DNA from: Apodemus sylvaticus
Lineage: Eukaryota; Chordata; Mammalia; Rodentia; Muridae
Direction: 5' to 3'
DNA length: 64,000 nt
Assembly (NCBI RefSeq): GCF_947179515.1
Contig: NC_067473.1
Coordinates: 105,929,282-105,993,281, forward strand
In this document: piece by piece, positions 1 through 10,292 of the stretch
Layout: each line of letters opens with the position of its first letter
Numbering within the stretch: the stretch's first letter is position 1
The notes under the pieces: model-generated
Told to the model about the DNA's origin: nothing
The model's input: only the letters and a program-made list of their open reading frames with translations
Database searches by the model: none
Made by a program: the position numbers and the translations under genes

Positions 1-1080
1 ACAAAAACAACACTTTCAAGAGGAAACTAAAATCTAGGTAAGAAAAATATTATAGAGACCATCTATCATCTACTATTAGTAAGATTCCCTCATCATATCT
101 AGCAAACTCTTCCAAATCGGCATTGAGTATTACATATTTACTCTGAAACTTCTATTTTAAAACAAGATAAAAATTCATGTGACATTGAGGAATAGTGTTC
201 AAAGTATTCAAAAGTAAGAATGGACTCTGGTTTTTTTTTTTGTTGTTGTTGTTGTTTTTTTGTTTTGTTTTGTTTTGTTTTTACCAGAAAGAAGATTTGG
301 CCCCTAGCAATGGTGGAGGCTGCACAGCATAGATACCATGCATGGGAGTGAATTTTTATAATATAATTAACTATTTCCCTCTTCCACTCTACTCAAAGGA
401 CTCTAATTATTTAACTACAAATGTATAGCTGTCTTGACTATTTTCCTAGTCTCAAGGATAAGTTTCAATGAATAATAAGTCATTGACATGCCCATTGAAT
501 TAGAGTCAGCACAGCATATGTCCAAGATACTTTTTTCTGTGTTAACTTAGAAGTTTGCATGTTGAGGGCTTTGCTTTGAGCTTGGTCCTCCAGTCTTCAC
601 ACACTTCAATTGATGTCTGTCTATTTATGATCTCAACTAAATTGGGACTGCTACTCACTGATTAAAAAGAGGAAAGGGGCTGATGAATAAAGCTTGAAGC
701 ACTCCTCCTGCTCTAGCAATGCTTCTGCTGTTTCTATGGAGACATTTCACCACCCAGCTGTGACAGTGAAAGATAGGCACGTGTCTTTCATCACCACACC
801 TTCTAGAGTACAAGGACCTGTTAGGATGAAAGGGTGTGGTGAGCATGATTATTCATCTGACAGACAAAAATGTTTGGGAGAATGGTGACTTTTCTTTAGA
901 AATTTTAATGGTACTGTTCTCTCCTACCAGAGTTTCCTCTCAGTACATCTTTTCTTTGGATTTATATATATTTATAAGTGACTATATCTATGAGGAAGAA
1001 AATCAATCCATGAAGTGCCTATTGTGAGCCAGACAGTTTGTAGAACATTTGATATTCTACATGAAGAAAAGGGAATTTAG

Positions 1081-1082
<2 letters not shown>
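1..1082. other. Unassigned AT-rich sequence
   Basis: No gene or recognisable transposon is visible. A T-rich tract with TTG and TTTTG units lies at about 230-282. The stretch around 690-850 is less AT-rich and has two short overlapping open frames, neither with recognisable protein features. Confidence 0.6.
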
Positions 1083-1153
<71 letters not shown>

Positions 1154-1157
1154 ATAT

Positions 1158-1191
<34 letters not shown>
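1083..1191. repeat. Compound (CT)n-(TA)n microsatellite
   Basis: About 67 bases of uninterrupted CT dinucleotide (1083-1149) run straight into about 42 bases of TA-rich dinucleotide with two CATA interruptions. Any open frame across it is a low-complexity artefact. Confidence 0.98.
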
Positions 1192-1881
1192 CACAACATT
1201 CAATATAAAAACACAGATTAATTAATCTGATTGTAAATTCTAATATAGTCATCATTCCCCAAAAATCTTTAGAAATTCTGAGTGACATAAAGGCAGAGAG
1301 AGAGTGACTGTTGGATCACAAAATTCAAACTAATTTTAAAGTAGAGAATAAGGCAATACAGGGTATTGAGGAGGGCCTTGGAAGATACATAATAGTAATG
1401 AATGTCTGGAAGAAGGTGTTATCTAATATAAAAGCATCAACCTCCAAAACTGCCATGCATGTATCAGTATTGTTGTTTCGTAAAGATAAAGGGAACATTT
1501 TGAAATCAATCATATATCCTATCAGCAGTAATGTAATCTTACTGCTAATTATCATTGATAGTTGATAATAAGCATAAAAATACTGATTAAAGTGAAGCAT
1601 TTTTTAATGTTAGGCAGCCCTCAGTTGGTGAAAACCTTTTAGGGAAATGTTGGTTTGATACACATTCTCATAATGGGACATTGCTATGCTCTTCTGTGTG
1701 TTCTCAAAACTAATCAGTGTAATCTCCACACTCAGATTTCACTAAAGTGTCTAGATCAATGAGAATTCATAAGACATTTCTCACAAGTTTTCTTTGTCTG
1801 TGTAAATCATTCAGTTTTAGAAAATGACTCTCTCCTGCAGACACAGTTGTTAAAACAAACCATATAAAAATTAAGTCAAGC
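1192..1881. other. Unassigned AT-rich sequence
   Basis: No recognisable transposon or coding signal. Short overlapping open frames on both strands at 1311-1600 show no conserved motif. Confidence 0.5.
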
Positions 1882-1950
1882 CAGGCCAGGTGGCACATGC
1901 CTGTAATCTTAGCAACAAAGAAGTCAGAGGAAGGAGTTCATTCAAATCAG
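1882..1950 (+). repeat. B1-like SINE, left-end fragment
   Basis: The segment resembles the first third of B1/Alu-like SINEs: a ggtggcacatgcctgtaat core followed by a degenerate 'agaggaaggag' stretch. The rest of the element and an A-rich tail are missing. B1 derives from 7SL RNA and is mobilised by L1 proteins; this copy is old and truncated. Confidence 0.6.
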
Positions 1951-1965
1951 TTGACTCTCTAAGGG

Positions 1966-2152
1966 AGTGATTCTCATACTATAGGTTGGGACCCCATTTG
2001 GAGAGTCAAATGACCTGTTCACAAGGGTTGTCTAAGACCATAATAAAGCACAAATATTTACATTATGATTCATAACAGTGGTCTAAAACCATAATAAAAC
2101 ACAAATATTTGCATTATAATCATAACAGTAGCAAAATTATCCTTATGAAATA
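1966..2152. mobile_element. URR1-like hAT DNA transposon fragment
   Basis: The sequence matches the recalled rodent URR1 (non-autonomous hAT-Charlie) pattern: a 'ggttgggacccc' terminal zone, then 'cataacagtagcaaaatta' and 'gaaatagcaatgaaaa'. A block of about 50 bases is tandemly repeated: 2031-2080 and 2081-2131 are near-copies. No transposase is encoded. Confidence 0.7.
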
Positions 2153-2154
2153 GC

Positions 2155-2475
2155 AATGAAAAAAATTCAAGGAGTGTGCAGGGAGGGATCCATGTCTCCA
2201 GATAAATAGGTAGCAGAGAATGGCCCTGTCTGACATCAAAAGGAGGGGAAGCCCTTGGTCCTTGGAGGGTTGATGCGATGCCATAATGCATAGGGGGGAT
2301 GCTTGGGTGATGGGGTGGGTTGGGTGCACCTTCATAGAGGCAAAAGGGAGGGAGGAGAGAGAGATTTGGGATGGCATGTGTGGAGGGATAACCAGGGAGT
2401 GGGATATCATTTGAGGTGTAAACAAACAGAATGATTAATACAATCTAAAATAAAAGTCAAAACCAAAAATATTAA
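2155..2475 (+). mobile_element. Rodent L1 (Lx-type) 3' UTR end
   Basis: This is the typical old rodent L1 3' terminus: a 'ccatgtctccag' block, a G-rich run with tggggtgggttgggtgcacc, 'catagaggcaaaagggaggga', then 'tttgaggtgtaaacaaa' and an A-rich tail. It is strongly 5'-truncated and carries no ORF2. Confidence 0.8.
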
Positions 2476-2633
2476 AAGTTAAAAAAAACTCAAGTCAAAA
2501 TTAACCTTTATTTTTAAAACATACGTTTACTTTTCAATCAAGATGAGACCATTTCCAAGATTCTCACAGCTTGTAACTTAAAGTAGGTGTATATGTGTGT
2601 GTAACCATATGCATGCATGTGCACATATGCATA

Positions 2634-2706
2634 AGGCTGGAAACTGAAGGTAAGATTTTTGGTATGCTAGATGGGTGTTCTACTACTGAGCTACATCCAC
2701 AGACCC
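2634..2706 (-). repeat. ID/B4-type tRNA-derived SINE fragment
   Basis: The reverse complement carries a Pol III box A-like segment (from 'ctactgagctacatccac' on the plus strand) as in tRNA-derived ID elements and the 5' part of B4. The copy is diverged and has no clear tail. Confidence 0.6.
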
Positions 2707-2779
2707 AAACAAATCCATGGTACTACTTTTGTTGCTTTAGCAGGGATGGAAATGAAGTTGTGGCTTCCCTTTACCCTTC

Positions 2780-3262
2780 CTAAACCACAGTTATCCACAA
2801 GCTCCCAGCTACTGGCAACTCAGTCCAGGAGTTTAGGAACACCTGGTTCTGGCCTCATTTTGGCCCATAGACCCCAACTCCTTAGTGTAGCATGCCAGTG
2901 GTGACTAGGTGCCCGAGAGTCAGGGAACCTCAGTTTCAGCCCCTTATATCTCAGACTGTGTTTTTTGACCTCCTGATTGAGGTCTCTCTCAGGTTTTCCT
3001 AAAAGCAGAGGTGCAGGGTAATCACAATCTATAAGCACTCTACTTTCCACCTGCCCAAAAGCAGCATGTCCCACTCCACAGTGGTGGGGCAAAATGTGAA
3101 CCCAAAAAGGAAAGGAGCCAGGAGGGGAGCCTCTAGAATTTCCCAGAGATCTAGGATATAAGAGGCACCCAAAATTCAATGGATATACCCTTACCTGAAA
3201 TGCCCAACCTGAAGAAGCTACCTCTAGTAGATAGACAGGGCCTTCATTGGAGGGATGGGGCA
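2780..3262. other. Unassigned GC-richer block with an open minus frame
   Basis: This block is visibly less AT-rich than its flanks. The minus strand is open for 147 codons (2820-3263) without a known domain, a convincing signal peptide or an obvious membrane segment. It directly precedes an L1 3' UTR and may be part of an older repeat, such as L1 UTR or LTR, that I cannot name. Nothing supports calling it a gene. Confidence 0.4.
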
Positions 3263-3264
3263 CC

Positions 3265-3935
3265 CAGCTATCTTCAAAATTTTTGTACCAGAATTATTTC
3301 TGTTTAAGGAAATGCAGGGACAAAAATGGAGCAGAGGCTGAAGAAAAGGCCATTCAGTGACCAATCCAACTTGGGATCTATCTCCTGGTCAGGGACCAAC
3401 CATTGACACTGTTACTGATTCTGTTGTGCTTGAAGACAGGAGCTTAGCATGACTGTCCTTTGAGAGGCTCTACCAGCAGATGACTGATAAAAATGTATGT
3501 ATTTACAGTTACCATTGGATCGAGGTCAGGGATCCCTATGGAAGAGTTAGGGGCAGGACTAAGGAGGTGAAGGGACTGGCAACCCCATAGGAAGAAAAAC
3601 AGTGTCAACTAACAAGTGTCCCAGGGAGTTCCAAGAGACTAAGCCACCAACCAAAATGATAACATGGACTGGTCCATATGTAGCGTAAGACTGCCTCACC
3701 TGGCCTCAGTGAGACAGGATGCATATAATCCTCTAAAGACTTGATGCCACAGGGAAAAGTGATGGGGGCCTAGGTGGGGGTAGGTGGGTGCTTGCGGTGA
3801 TGGGTGCATGGGAGACCACCGTCCCAGAAGCAAAGGGGAGAGGAAATGTGGTGAAGAATTCTGGGAGGGGAGACCAGGAAGGGAGCAGTATTTAGAATGT
3901 AAATAAATAAATTGATTTAATAAAAAGAGAATAAG
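3265..3935 (+). mobile_element. Rodent L1 (Lx-type) 3' UTR, long copy
   Basis: About 670 bases of L1 3' UTR. It contains 'gggaccaaccattgacactg', 'gagaggctctaccagcaga', 'gggatccctatggaagag', a G-rich run, then 'tttagaatgtaaataaata' and a short A-rich end. These blocks occur in this order in the recalled Lx 3' UTR. The ORF2 end is not recognisable. Confidence 0.85.
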
Positions 3936-4352
3936 AAACTCCAAATTACCCCATGCCTTGTTTATTCCTAATCATTTACTGTGGTTACTCTAAGCAGGTA
4001 GAAGGCTATATTTAGAAATACTAAAGGATTTACATTACCTTTCTATATTCTATTCTCTTATCATATTACAACTAACCTACTCACATAGTGCCCAACCAAA
4101 GTATTTTCTTTGTCTTTCCAAAGATATATATTTATATTTTATGTGTACTTAAGCATTCACTAAATGATAAATGTAAACATGCTTGGTTTAGAATATTCTA
4201 CTTTTGCACTATTTTATAGTTTTGTACTTGCAAAAACTAATAGTAGCATGCATATTCAGTGTGCGTATCTATACCCACTCATAGCATAGAAAGCACTTGT
4301 AAATATTTGTTTGGAGGACACCCTAGAATATACATTTCACATTAGTATGTAT
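3936..4352. other. Unassigned AT-rich sequence
   Basis: No gene or transposon recognised. Confidence 0.5.
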
Positions 4353-4384
4353 GGATAGATAGATAGATAAATAGATATATAGAC

Positions 4385-4450
<66 letters not shown>
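4353..4450. repeat. (GATA)n microsatellite
   Basis: Tetranucleotide GATA repeat, imperfect at the start (ATAAATAGATATATAGACA) and then a long pure run. Confidence 0.98.
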
Positions 4451-4453
4451 GTA

Positions 4454-5412
4454 AATACAGACATTATACATCAAAAGTTAAATAAATAGATATAAACATA
4501 TAAATGTATGCCTGTGAACAATGGCAACAATTCTAGCCTGAATTCTTTTCATTATTGCTTCCAGAAATATTTTCCCATACGTAGACAATTTCTGGATGAC
4601 AAAATGTTTTCATTTTTCCCATTCATCAAACTGTTACTTATGTCATGTTGAATACTAAAAACTCAAAATATATCAGCTTAAAAATCTATGTTCATTATTT
4701 CCAGCCTCTGTGAGTCAGGAACCTATGACTGACATAGTTGGGGTTCTTACACATTGTGGGTTACAAGTTGCAGTCTAAAATTTCCTGGAGATGCACTTCC
4801 CCCAAGGTTTATCAGAACATGTATTTTTTCCAATTGTCTCAAGGGTGTAACATAAATTAGATTATCAAGGGCTGGTAGACAAGAAAGTGTTGTCACACGT
4901 TTGTGATCTGTTTTATTTGTTCTTCTGTAACACCACAGTTCTTGGTATCATACAGGGCAAAACAATGAGAGAGGGGGCAGAGAGATGGAAAGAGATGGAC
5001 AGAGAGGGGTAATAGAAAGAGGAAGAGTGGTGTGGAAAGAGACATGGGGAGAAAGGGAAAATAGAGATAGAACACCAAAATAAAGGGACAGAACCAGGGA
5101 TGATTGCATTTCGTAGTAATAAAAATGACAAAAATATCTTTTATTTTATTATATTCATTAAATATGTTTTAGCCATGCTATGCAGTGGGTTAAAAGCTAG
5201 AAGAAAGGTGTATGTCTTTATCACCAAGGTCTGTGCTAGGTTGCAAAGTACAGCAACTTAATTTGACTAAATGTCATTTGGTTAAGCTGAACTGTTTTGT
5301 TTTCTCACAGGGAGGTACTTATGAACAATTTAAAGTATGAAAATTTTACAACAATTTAAAAATTTAAAGGTTATGTTCATAGGTGACTCTGCCTTAAGGC
5401 AGAGCCACAAGC
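4454..5412. other. Unassigned sequence with a purine-rich tract
   Basis: No transposon or gene recognised. A GA-rich low-complexity tract lies at about 4966-5075 and creates open minus-strand frames by base composition alone. Confidence 0.5.
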
Positions 5413-5603
5413 TCATACCCAGGCTTTTTTTTTGGGGGGGGGGGCATTTTTGAGACAGGGTTTCTCTGTGTAGCCGTGGCTGTCCTGGAACTCACTCTGT
5501 AGACCAGGCTGGCCTCAAACTCAGAAATCCACATGCCTCTGCCTCCCAAGTTCTGGGATTACAGGTATGCACCACCACACCTAGCCCATTCATACCCAGG
5601 CTT
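5413..5603 (-). repeat. B1 SINE, full length, with TSD
   Basis: On the plus strand a poly-T then poly-G run leads into the reverse complement of B1: 'gagacagggtttctctgtgt', 'ctggaactcactctgtagac', 'gggattacaggtatgcacca'. A 14-bp TSD (tcatacccaggctt) flanks it at 5413-5426 and 5590-5603. The G run (about 12) beside the poly-T is unusual and may be tail mutation or slippage. Confidence 0.95.
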
Positions 5604-6689
5604 ACAGATACTTTTTATTTTCCTTCTAAGCATATTTTTATAATAAATCCTGTCACTGAATGTTACTAGAAAAAGATTATGCATAAAGATAAAAAGTTGA
5701 GCTAGAAAGATAAGAAATTATTTCTTTATGTCATAGTTGTATCCCTGAATCTCTCTAACCACAGTTAAACTCTACATCTATGTGTGTTAAGGCCGAGTCA
5801 TTTGACCACTGTTTTAAGACAAGGACAAGAACCAAAGTCTGTGGCATTCTCTTTCCTGACCTATACTTAGTGTGATCAGATGCAATTGCCCCTTAACAGT
5901 CCTAATTTCTAAGGCTTTATTTGCCTTAATGAAAGTTGTTAAAATGGTTTTTTAAAAATCAAATTAAATTGTAATTCAGTGATAATAGCAATACAATATA
6001 GCACTTTCTCATTAAGGTTTCTAATCTTTGTATGGACTCCTGCATCGTTCAATTTACATACAACTGCTCCTTGTGCTAACTTAAGATAGAACTTGTTATT
6101 GGTATTATAAAATAGTCAGTACTTCTGTATCTAAATAACTTGAATGTCATTAAATGAGGTCCAGGTCACAGTGTCCTGTTTTCATTCTCCACGGCCAATT
6201 GCTTATGATTTTATTGCTAGGCCATTTAACCTTTATTGCAATGCTTCTTTCTTTTCCTATACCAATGATTGGAGCCAACCCTAGTACTCAGTGATTCTGA
6301 TGTGAAGTTAATAATTTAGTTTTAAGGATTAGCAGGTAAGATTTGGATCCAAACTCACTAGAAATCCTAGAGATTTTTGCATTTAATAGCTATTCTACTC
6401 ACTAGAGTAGAATACCAGCATGGCAGCAAAAATTACTCTGTTCCCAAATTATATCTGATAAATTCCAGTTTTCTTAAGTAAGATCCCAGCATGAATTGTT
6501 CTCATTTTCAATTATATATAGTATTGGAAATGAAAGACATTTTCTTGGCTAGACTGATACACAAATATAGCAATATATCAGTTTCTTGGCAGGTTTATCA
6601 TTTTATAGGTTGAGAAGTTTACTTTTTAACTAGAAACTTCTAGTGAATAGTTCTTTTCAACATAATAGAATTTTATGAAGAACAACAAT
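5604..6689. other. Unassigned AT-rich sequence
   Basis: About 1.1 kb with no recognisable repeat family, gene or RNA. Confidence 0.5.
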
Positions 6690-6998
6690 ATCAACCAAGA
6701 ACTAAAGCACCAATTAAAGAGTACACAAGGAGGGAATCCATGGCTCTAGCTACATATGTAGCAGGAGGTAGCCTTATCTGGAATCAGTGAGAAGGGAGTT
6801 CCTTGGTTCTATGAAGGCTTGATACCCACTATAGGGGAATGCTAGGGTGGTGAGGTGGGAGTGGGTGAGTAGGTAAGGGAACACCCTCATAGAAGCAGGG
6901 GAAGAGGTAGGATAGGAGTTTGTGGAGGGGAAATCAGGAAGGGGGAATAGATTTTAATTGTATATAAAATAACCAATAAACATATCTTTAAATAATGA
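6690..6998 (+). mobile_element. Rodent L1 (Lx-type) 3' UTR end
   Basis: Contains 'agagtacacaaggaggga', 'ctacatatgtagcagga', 'ttggttctatgaaggcttga', 'aacaccctcatagaagcagg' and 'ggaaatcaggaaggggg', ending in an AATAAA-containing A-rich stretch. It is 5'-truncated and has no ORF2. Confidence 0.88.
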
Positions 6999-7010
6999 TA
7001 ATAGAAATGT

Positions 7011-7242
7011 TTTCTTTCAAGCCTCTGACGTTGGGCTGAAGCTTAATTTCAAGTTTAATATCCTCCTTTTGCTTCTTCATTTTGAAGCTTCACTTCATAT
7101 CCAACATTGGAAATAAGACATTCATGATATCTTTTTCTCCATTCTTCTTTTTGGCAGCATTGTTGAGCGTCAGATTGCTGCACAACATGGACTTATTCCT
7201 GAACTTTGAACTCTAGTACATTGGTGTAAATGCCATTTTTGT
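7011..7242. other. Unassigned; possible old retrocopy fragment
   Basis: The minus strand reads through about 44 codons without a stop and is rich in K, E and Q, but I recognise no protein and see no poly-A tail. A processed-pseudogene scrap is possible but unsupported. Confidence 0.2.
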
Positions 7243-7392
7243 CCACTGTTATATTCCTTTAATTACTACAACTCTGTAGTATGCTCCAAAATCAAGCAGT
7301 ATTGCTTCTAGATTATTTTGTTTTTGCTTGATATATTTTTATCTATTTAGGGTCTTTGTGTGAATTTTAAGGTTTCTGTTCTTTCTAGTTTC
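7243..7392 (-). mobile_element. Old L1 ORF2 fragment, antisense
   Basis: 'acaactctgtagtatgctcc' followed by 'tctatttagggtctttgtgt' is the antisense of an L1 ORF2 segment seen in many old rodent L1 copies. It is too diverged for a subfamily. Confidence 0.5.
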
Positions 7393-8310
7393 ATAAGTTA
7401 GTATTTCCATGGAGGTGCAATTAATCCATAGGTTGCTTGTTTAGGTGAAGCTTGCTTCCATTCTTGCTTTTCCAAGCTGTTATCATAAATAGGAAAAGTA
7501 GCTTCTTTAACAAATATTGCTGGGGAAATGTCATATCCATATGCAATGAAACAAATACTCTTGTGAAGAGGAAGCACACAAAATTGAAAGGAATATTTGT
7601 CTCTGTGGGTATGTATGTTATAGCAAAGAATAAAGGACAGGGCCATCAACTTGAGAGAGAAAAGGGAATACAGTGCATTTGTAAGTGTGGAAAGTAAGGG
7701 GAGATATTATATAAAAATCTGAAAATAATGAAAGAAATATTTAAAAACAATAATAAAAAAGATCCAAAGTAAAGACCAGGAAGTATAATCTGCACAGAAT
7801 TAACAAATCATATTTATATATTTCCATGTATTTTTATTAAGTTGCCAATGGTTAAAAAAATCTCTGAAAGTACAGTTACCTTCAGTGGGTATATTATAAT
7901 ACCTAAATCAAAAGAGGAAGAACGATTTAACTTTCACAGTACATAAACCTTTTAATTTATTGATTTTTACATTATAAAAAAAGTACACAACAATATTTAC
8001 TGTGTAAATATTTTAATAGCGCCAGTTCAATAATGCTGGAGAAAGAAAGCAAGAAGAGACACATTTTCAGAAAAAAATTTTTGACAGAATCACTTAGGAA
8101 TTTACATTGCCAACAGTATTAGAGCCATTCAGATTAGTGTTACCTGGAACAAAGGAACACCTAAACAGAAAAAAAATAGATATGCCTTGCAGATTTTCCT
8201 TCTGCAAATTAACTAGCTTTAATCATCAGAAAGCAATTGCTGAGTCATTATGTGAAGATAGTTCATGCTTCCCTCTTAAGAACAAATAAAGTAAATTTGC
8301 TAATTCACTT
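7393..8310. other. Unassigned sequence
   Basis: No gene seen. The stretch 7640-7760 ('ccatcaacttgagagaga' then a purine-rich, A-rich end) resembles the very end of an old L1 3' UTR, but weakly. The rest is AT-rich with no assignment. Confidence 0.4.
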
Positions 8311-8528
8311 AAGAAAGTACTCATGGGGGCTGGTGAGATGGCTCAGCAGTTAAGAGCACTGACTGTTCTTACGAAGGTCCTGAGTTCAAATCCCAGCAAT
8401 CATATAACACAACCATCTGTAATAAGATCTGACGCCCCTCTTCTGGCGTGTCTGAAGACAGCTACAGGGGGCTTACATATAATAATAAATAAATCTTTAA
8501 AAAAGAAAAAGAAAAGAAAGCACTCATG
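8311..8528 (+). repeat. B2 SINE, full length, with TSD
   Basis: The tRNA-derived head 'ggggctggtgagatggctca' carries Pol III box A, and 'gagttcaaatcccagcaa' carries box B. The B2 body follows, with an AATAAA-type A-rich tail. An imperfect 15-bp TSD (aagaaagtactcatg / aagaaagcactcatg, one mismatch) sits at 8311-8325 and 8514-8528. The element body is 8326-8513. Confidence 0.97.
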
Positions 8529-9514
8529 GATAAGTCACATGGAGCAGAATGGCTTTTGCTAACACATTATTTCCTGTCATGATATTTTTCTCCAGTCTGT
8601 TATGCATTTGGTGAAATTGAAGTGAGACAACATGGATATTTTGAAAAGAAGTTATGTTATTCTTGCTCCACACTGGAATAGTCATAAAGAAAACCTTGCG
8701 TTATTTTTTCTGTCCATGGTTTCCCATTAGAGAAACATTTCAACAGGAGCACAAAAGTTAACTCTTAGAATGATTTATGAAGAACAGTTTGACTATAAAC
8801 ATCCAAAAGAAAACCATTGTGAAATAATTGATAGTGCAACCATTATCTACCCTTTAACCTCATCCTAGGACATAAATGGGAACCTATTCTCAAGGAAGAC
8901 ACTCTCAGACTGAACTGCTGTTCCTTTAAAAACATTATTGTTCTACTGGTGGAAACTCATTCTCAACAATACCTTCTTATCAATAAAGAATCTCCACCCA
9001 CTTCAGAAAAGCTCGTTTGCTAAGAACTGGACTCTATACCTGAATGCATTGCTACTGATAGCAACTGTTTAACAAGAGATGTGAAGAAGGAACAAAAACC
9101 TTACTATTTGTAATTACAACACAAACTACAACAGTGAAATAAGTATAGAGATCTAAATAATCATATACTTACCTCTTTATTCCAGAAGTAGAAAGTAAGG
9201 GACACTTGTTCATATAGTTCTTTTACTTTCTTTGCATTTAGGACAGAAGCTGTATTCATACAACCATATACATTGGAATCTACTCACTATGTCTCAAAAC
9301 AGTGACATGAGTTATGTACCCCATGTTATGTAGCTCTCTCTTTCCTGTAAGTGAGCTCCAATTGTAATTTCTAAATCTAATCTAAGCATAGGTATGTAAG
9401 AGAATAAAGTATACTTTCATGGGGAAATTATGCTCAAATATTAATCATGTTAAATATTTGTGTGTAATCCGCCTTATGGTAATTTTTACAGAGTGTTACT
9501 TATAGACTCATGTG
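8529..9514. other. Unassigned AT-rich sequence
   Basis: No gene or recognisable repeat. Confidence 0.5.
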
Positions 9515-10017
9515 CAGAATGTTTGGCCCATAGATAGTGACACTGCTCAGAGCTGTGGCCTTTTTGGAATAGGTGTTAAATGGTTGGAGGGAGTGTGTCA
9601 CTGTGGGGTGGCCTTTGGGGTTGCAGATGCTCATGCTACACCCAGTGGGGTACACGGTCTCCTGCTACCTGTAGATCACTCCTTCCGCACCATGGCTGAC
9701 TACTTGCTACTATCATGATAATTTGAGAGGAAAATGGCATGGGTTGATTAAATGAGAAGGCTATATATTGGGATATAGTGATTCTTGGGATTTAAATTCG
9801 TGGGTTTGGCCCTAGAGAGAAGAAAAATGAAAGAAAAAGAAAAATTGAGCACAAGCATTCATCTTTCTCTGTTTCATATATGCTGATACAATGTGACTCT
9901 CTGCCTAATTCCCCTACTACCATGGCCTCTTTTCCCTCAAACGGGAAATCAAAACAATCCTTCCTTAAGTTGCATTTGTGAGCCACTTTGTCACATATTG
10001 AGAAATGCAACCAATAG
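9515..10017 (+). mobile_element. MaLR/ERVL-like LTR sequence, subfamily unassigned
   Basis: Two blocks resemble rodent MaLR-type LTRs. The first (9515-9730) has 'gggagtgtgtcactgtgggg' and 'atgatgataat'-like wording. The second (9840-10017) has 'ccttccttaagttgcatttg' and 'ccactttgtcacatattgag', typical of the LTR 3' end. They may be one rearranged LTR or two insertions. There is no internal coding region. Confidence 0.6.
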
Positions 10018-10159
10018 TCTCAGACTGGACCCAAGTTGACATGCCTTTACACATGTGTTTCCATCAGTGAGTTTGCAGGGGACTTGCCTGAAGTATTTTT
10101 GTTTGGCAGTAAAAGTTTCTGATATCTTTCATATAAGATAATTATACTGTGTGTATGAT

Positions 10160-10292
10160 TCTGGGTGAACTTATGTATACCATATGTACAGCAGTAGAGG
10201 CTCGAAGAGGGCACAGTTTCACACTGAATTGGGGGTAAAGATGGTTGCTAAGTCACCACACTGTGATAAGGAATACTGGTAGATGAATCTGA
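10160..10292 (-). repeat. B3/B2-type SINE fragment
   Basis: The reverse complement follows the B3 order. On the plus strand 'ggctcgaagagggcac' leads to 'taaagatggttgctaagtca'. It is diverged and lacks the tRNA-like head. Confidence 0.5.

Noticed and set aside
4353..4450. A CRISPR-like repeat array
   Set aside because: This is a simple GATA tetranucleotide repeat without spacers, in a mammalian genome.
7011..7242. A processed pseudogene on the minus strand
   Set aside because: Only about 44 open codons, no poly-A tail or TSD, and no protein that I recognise. Left as unassigned.
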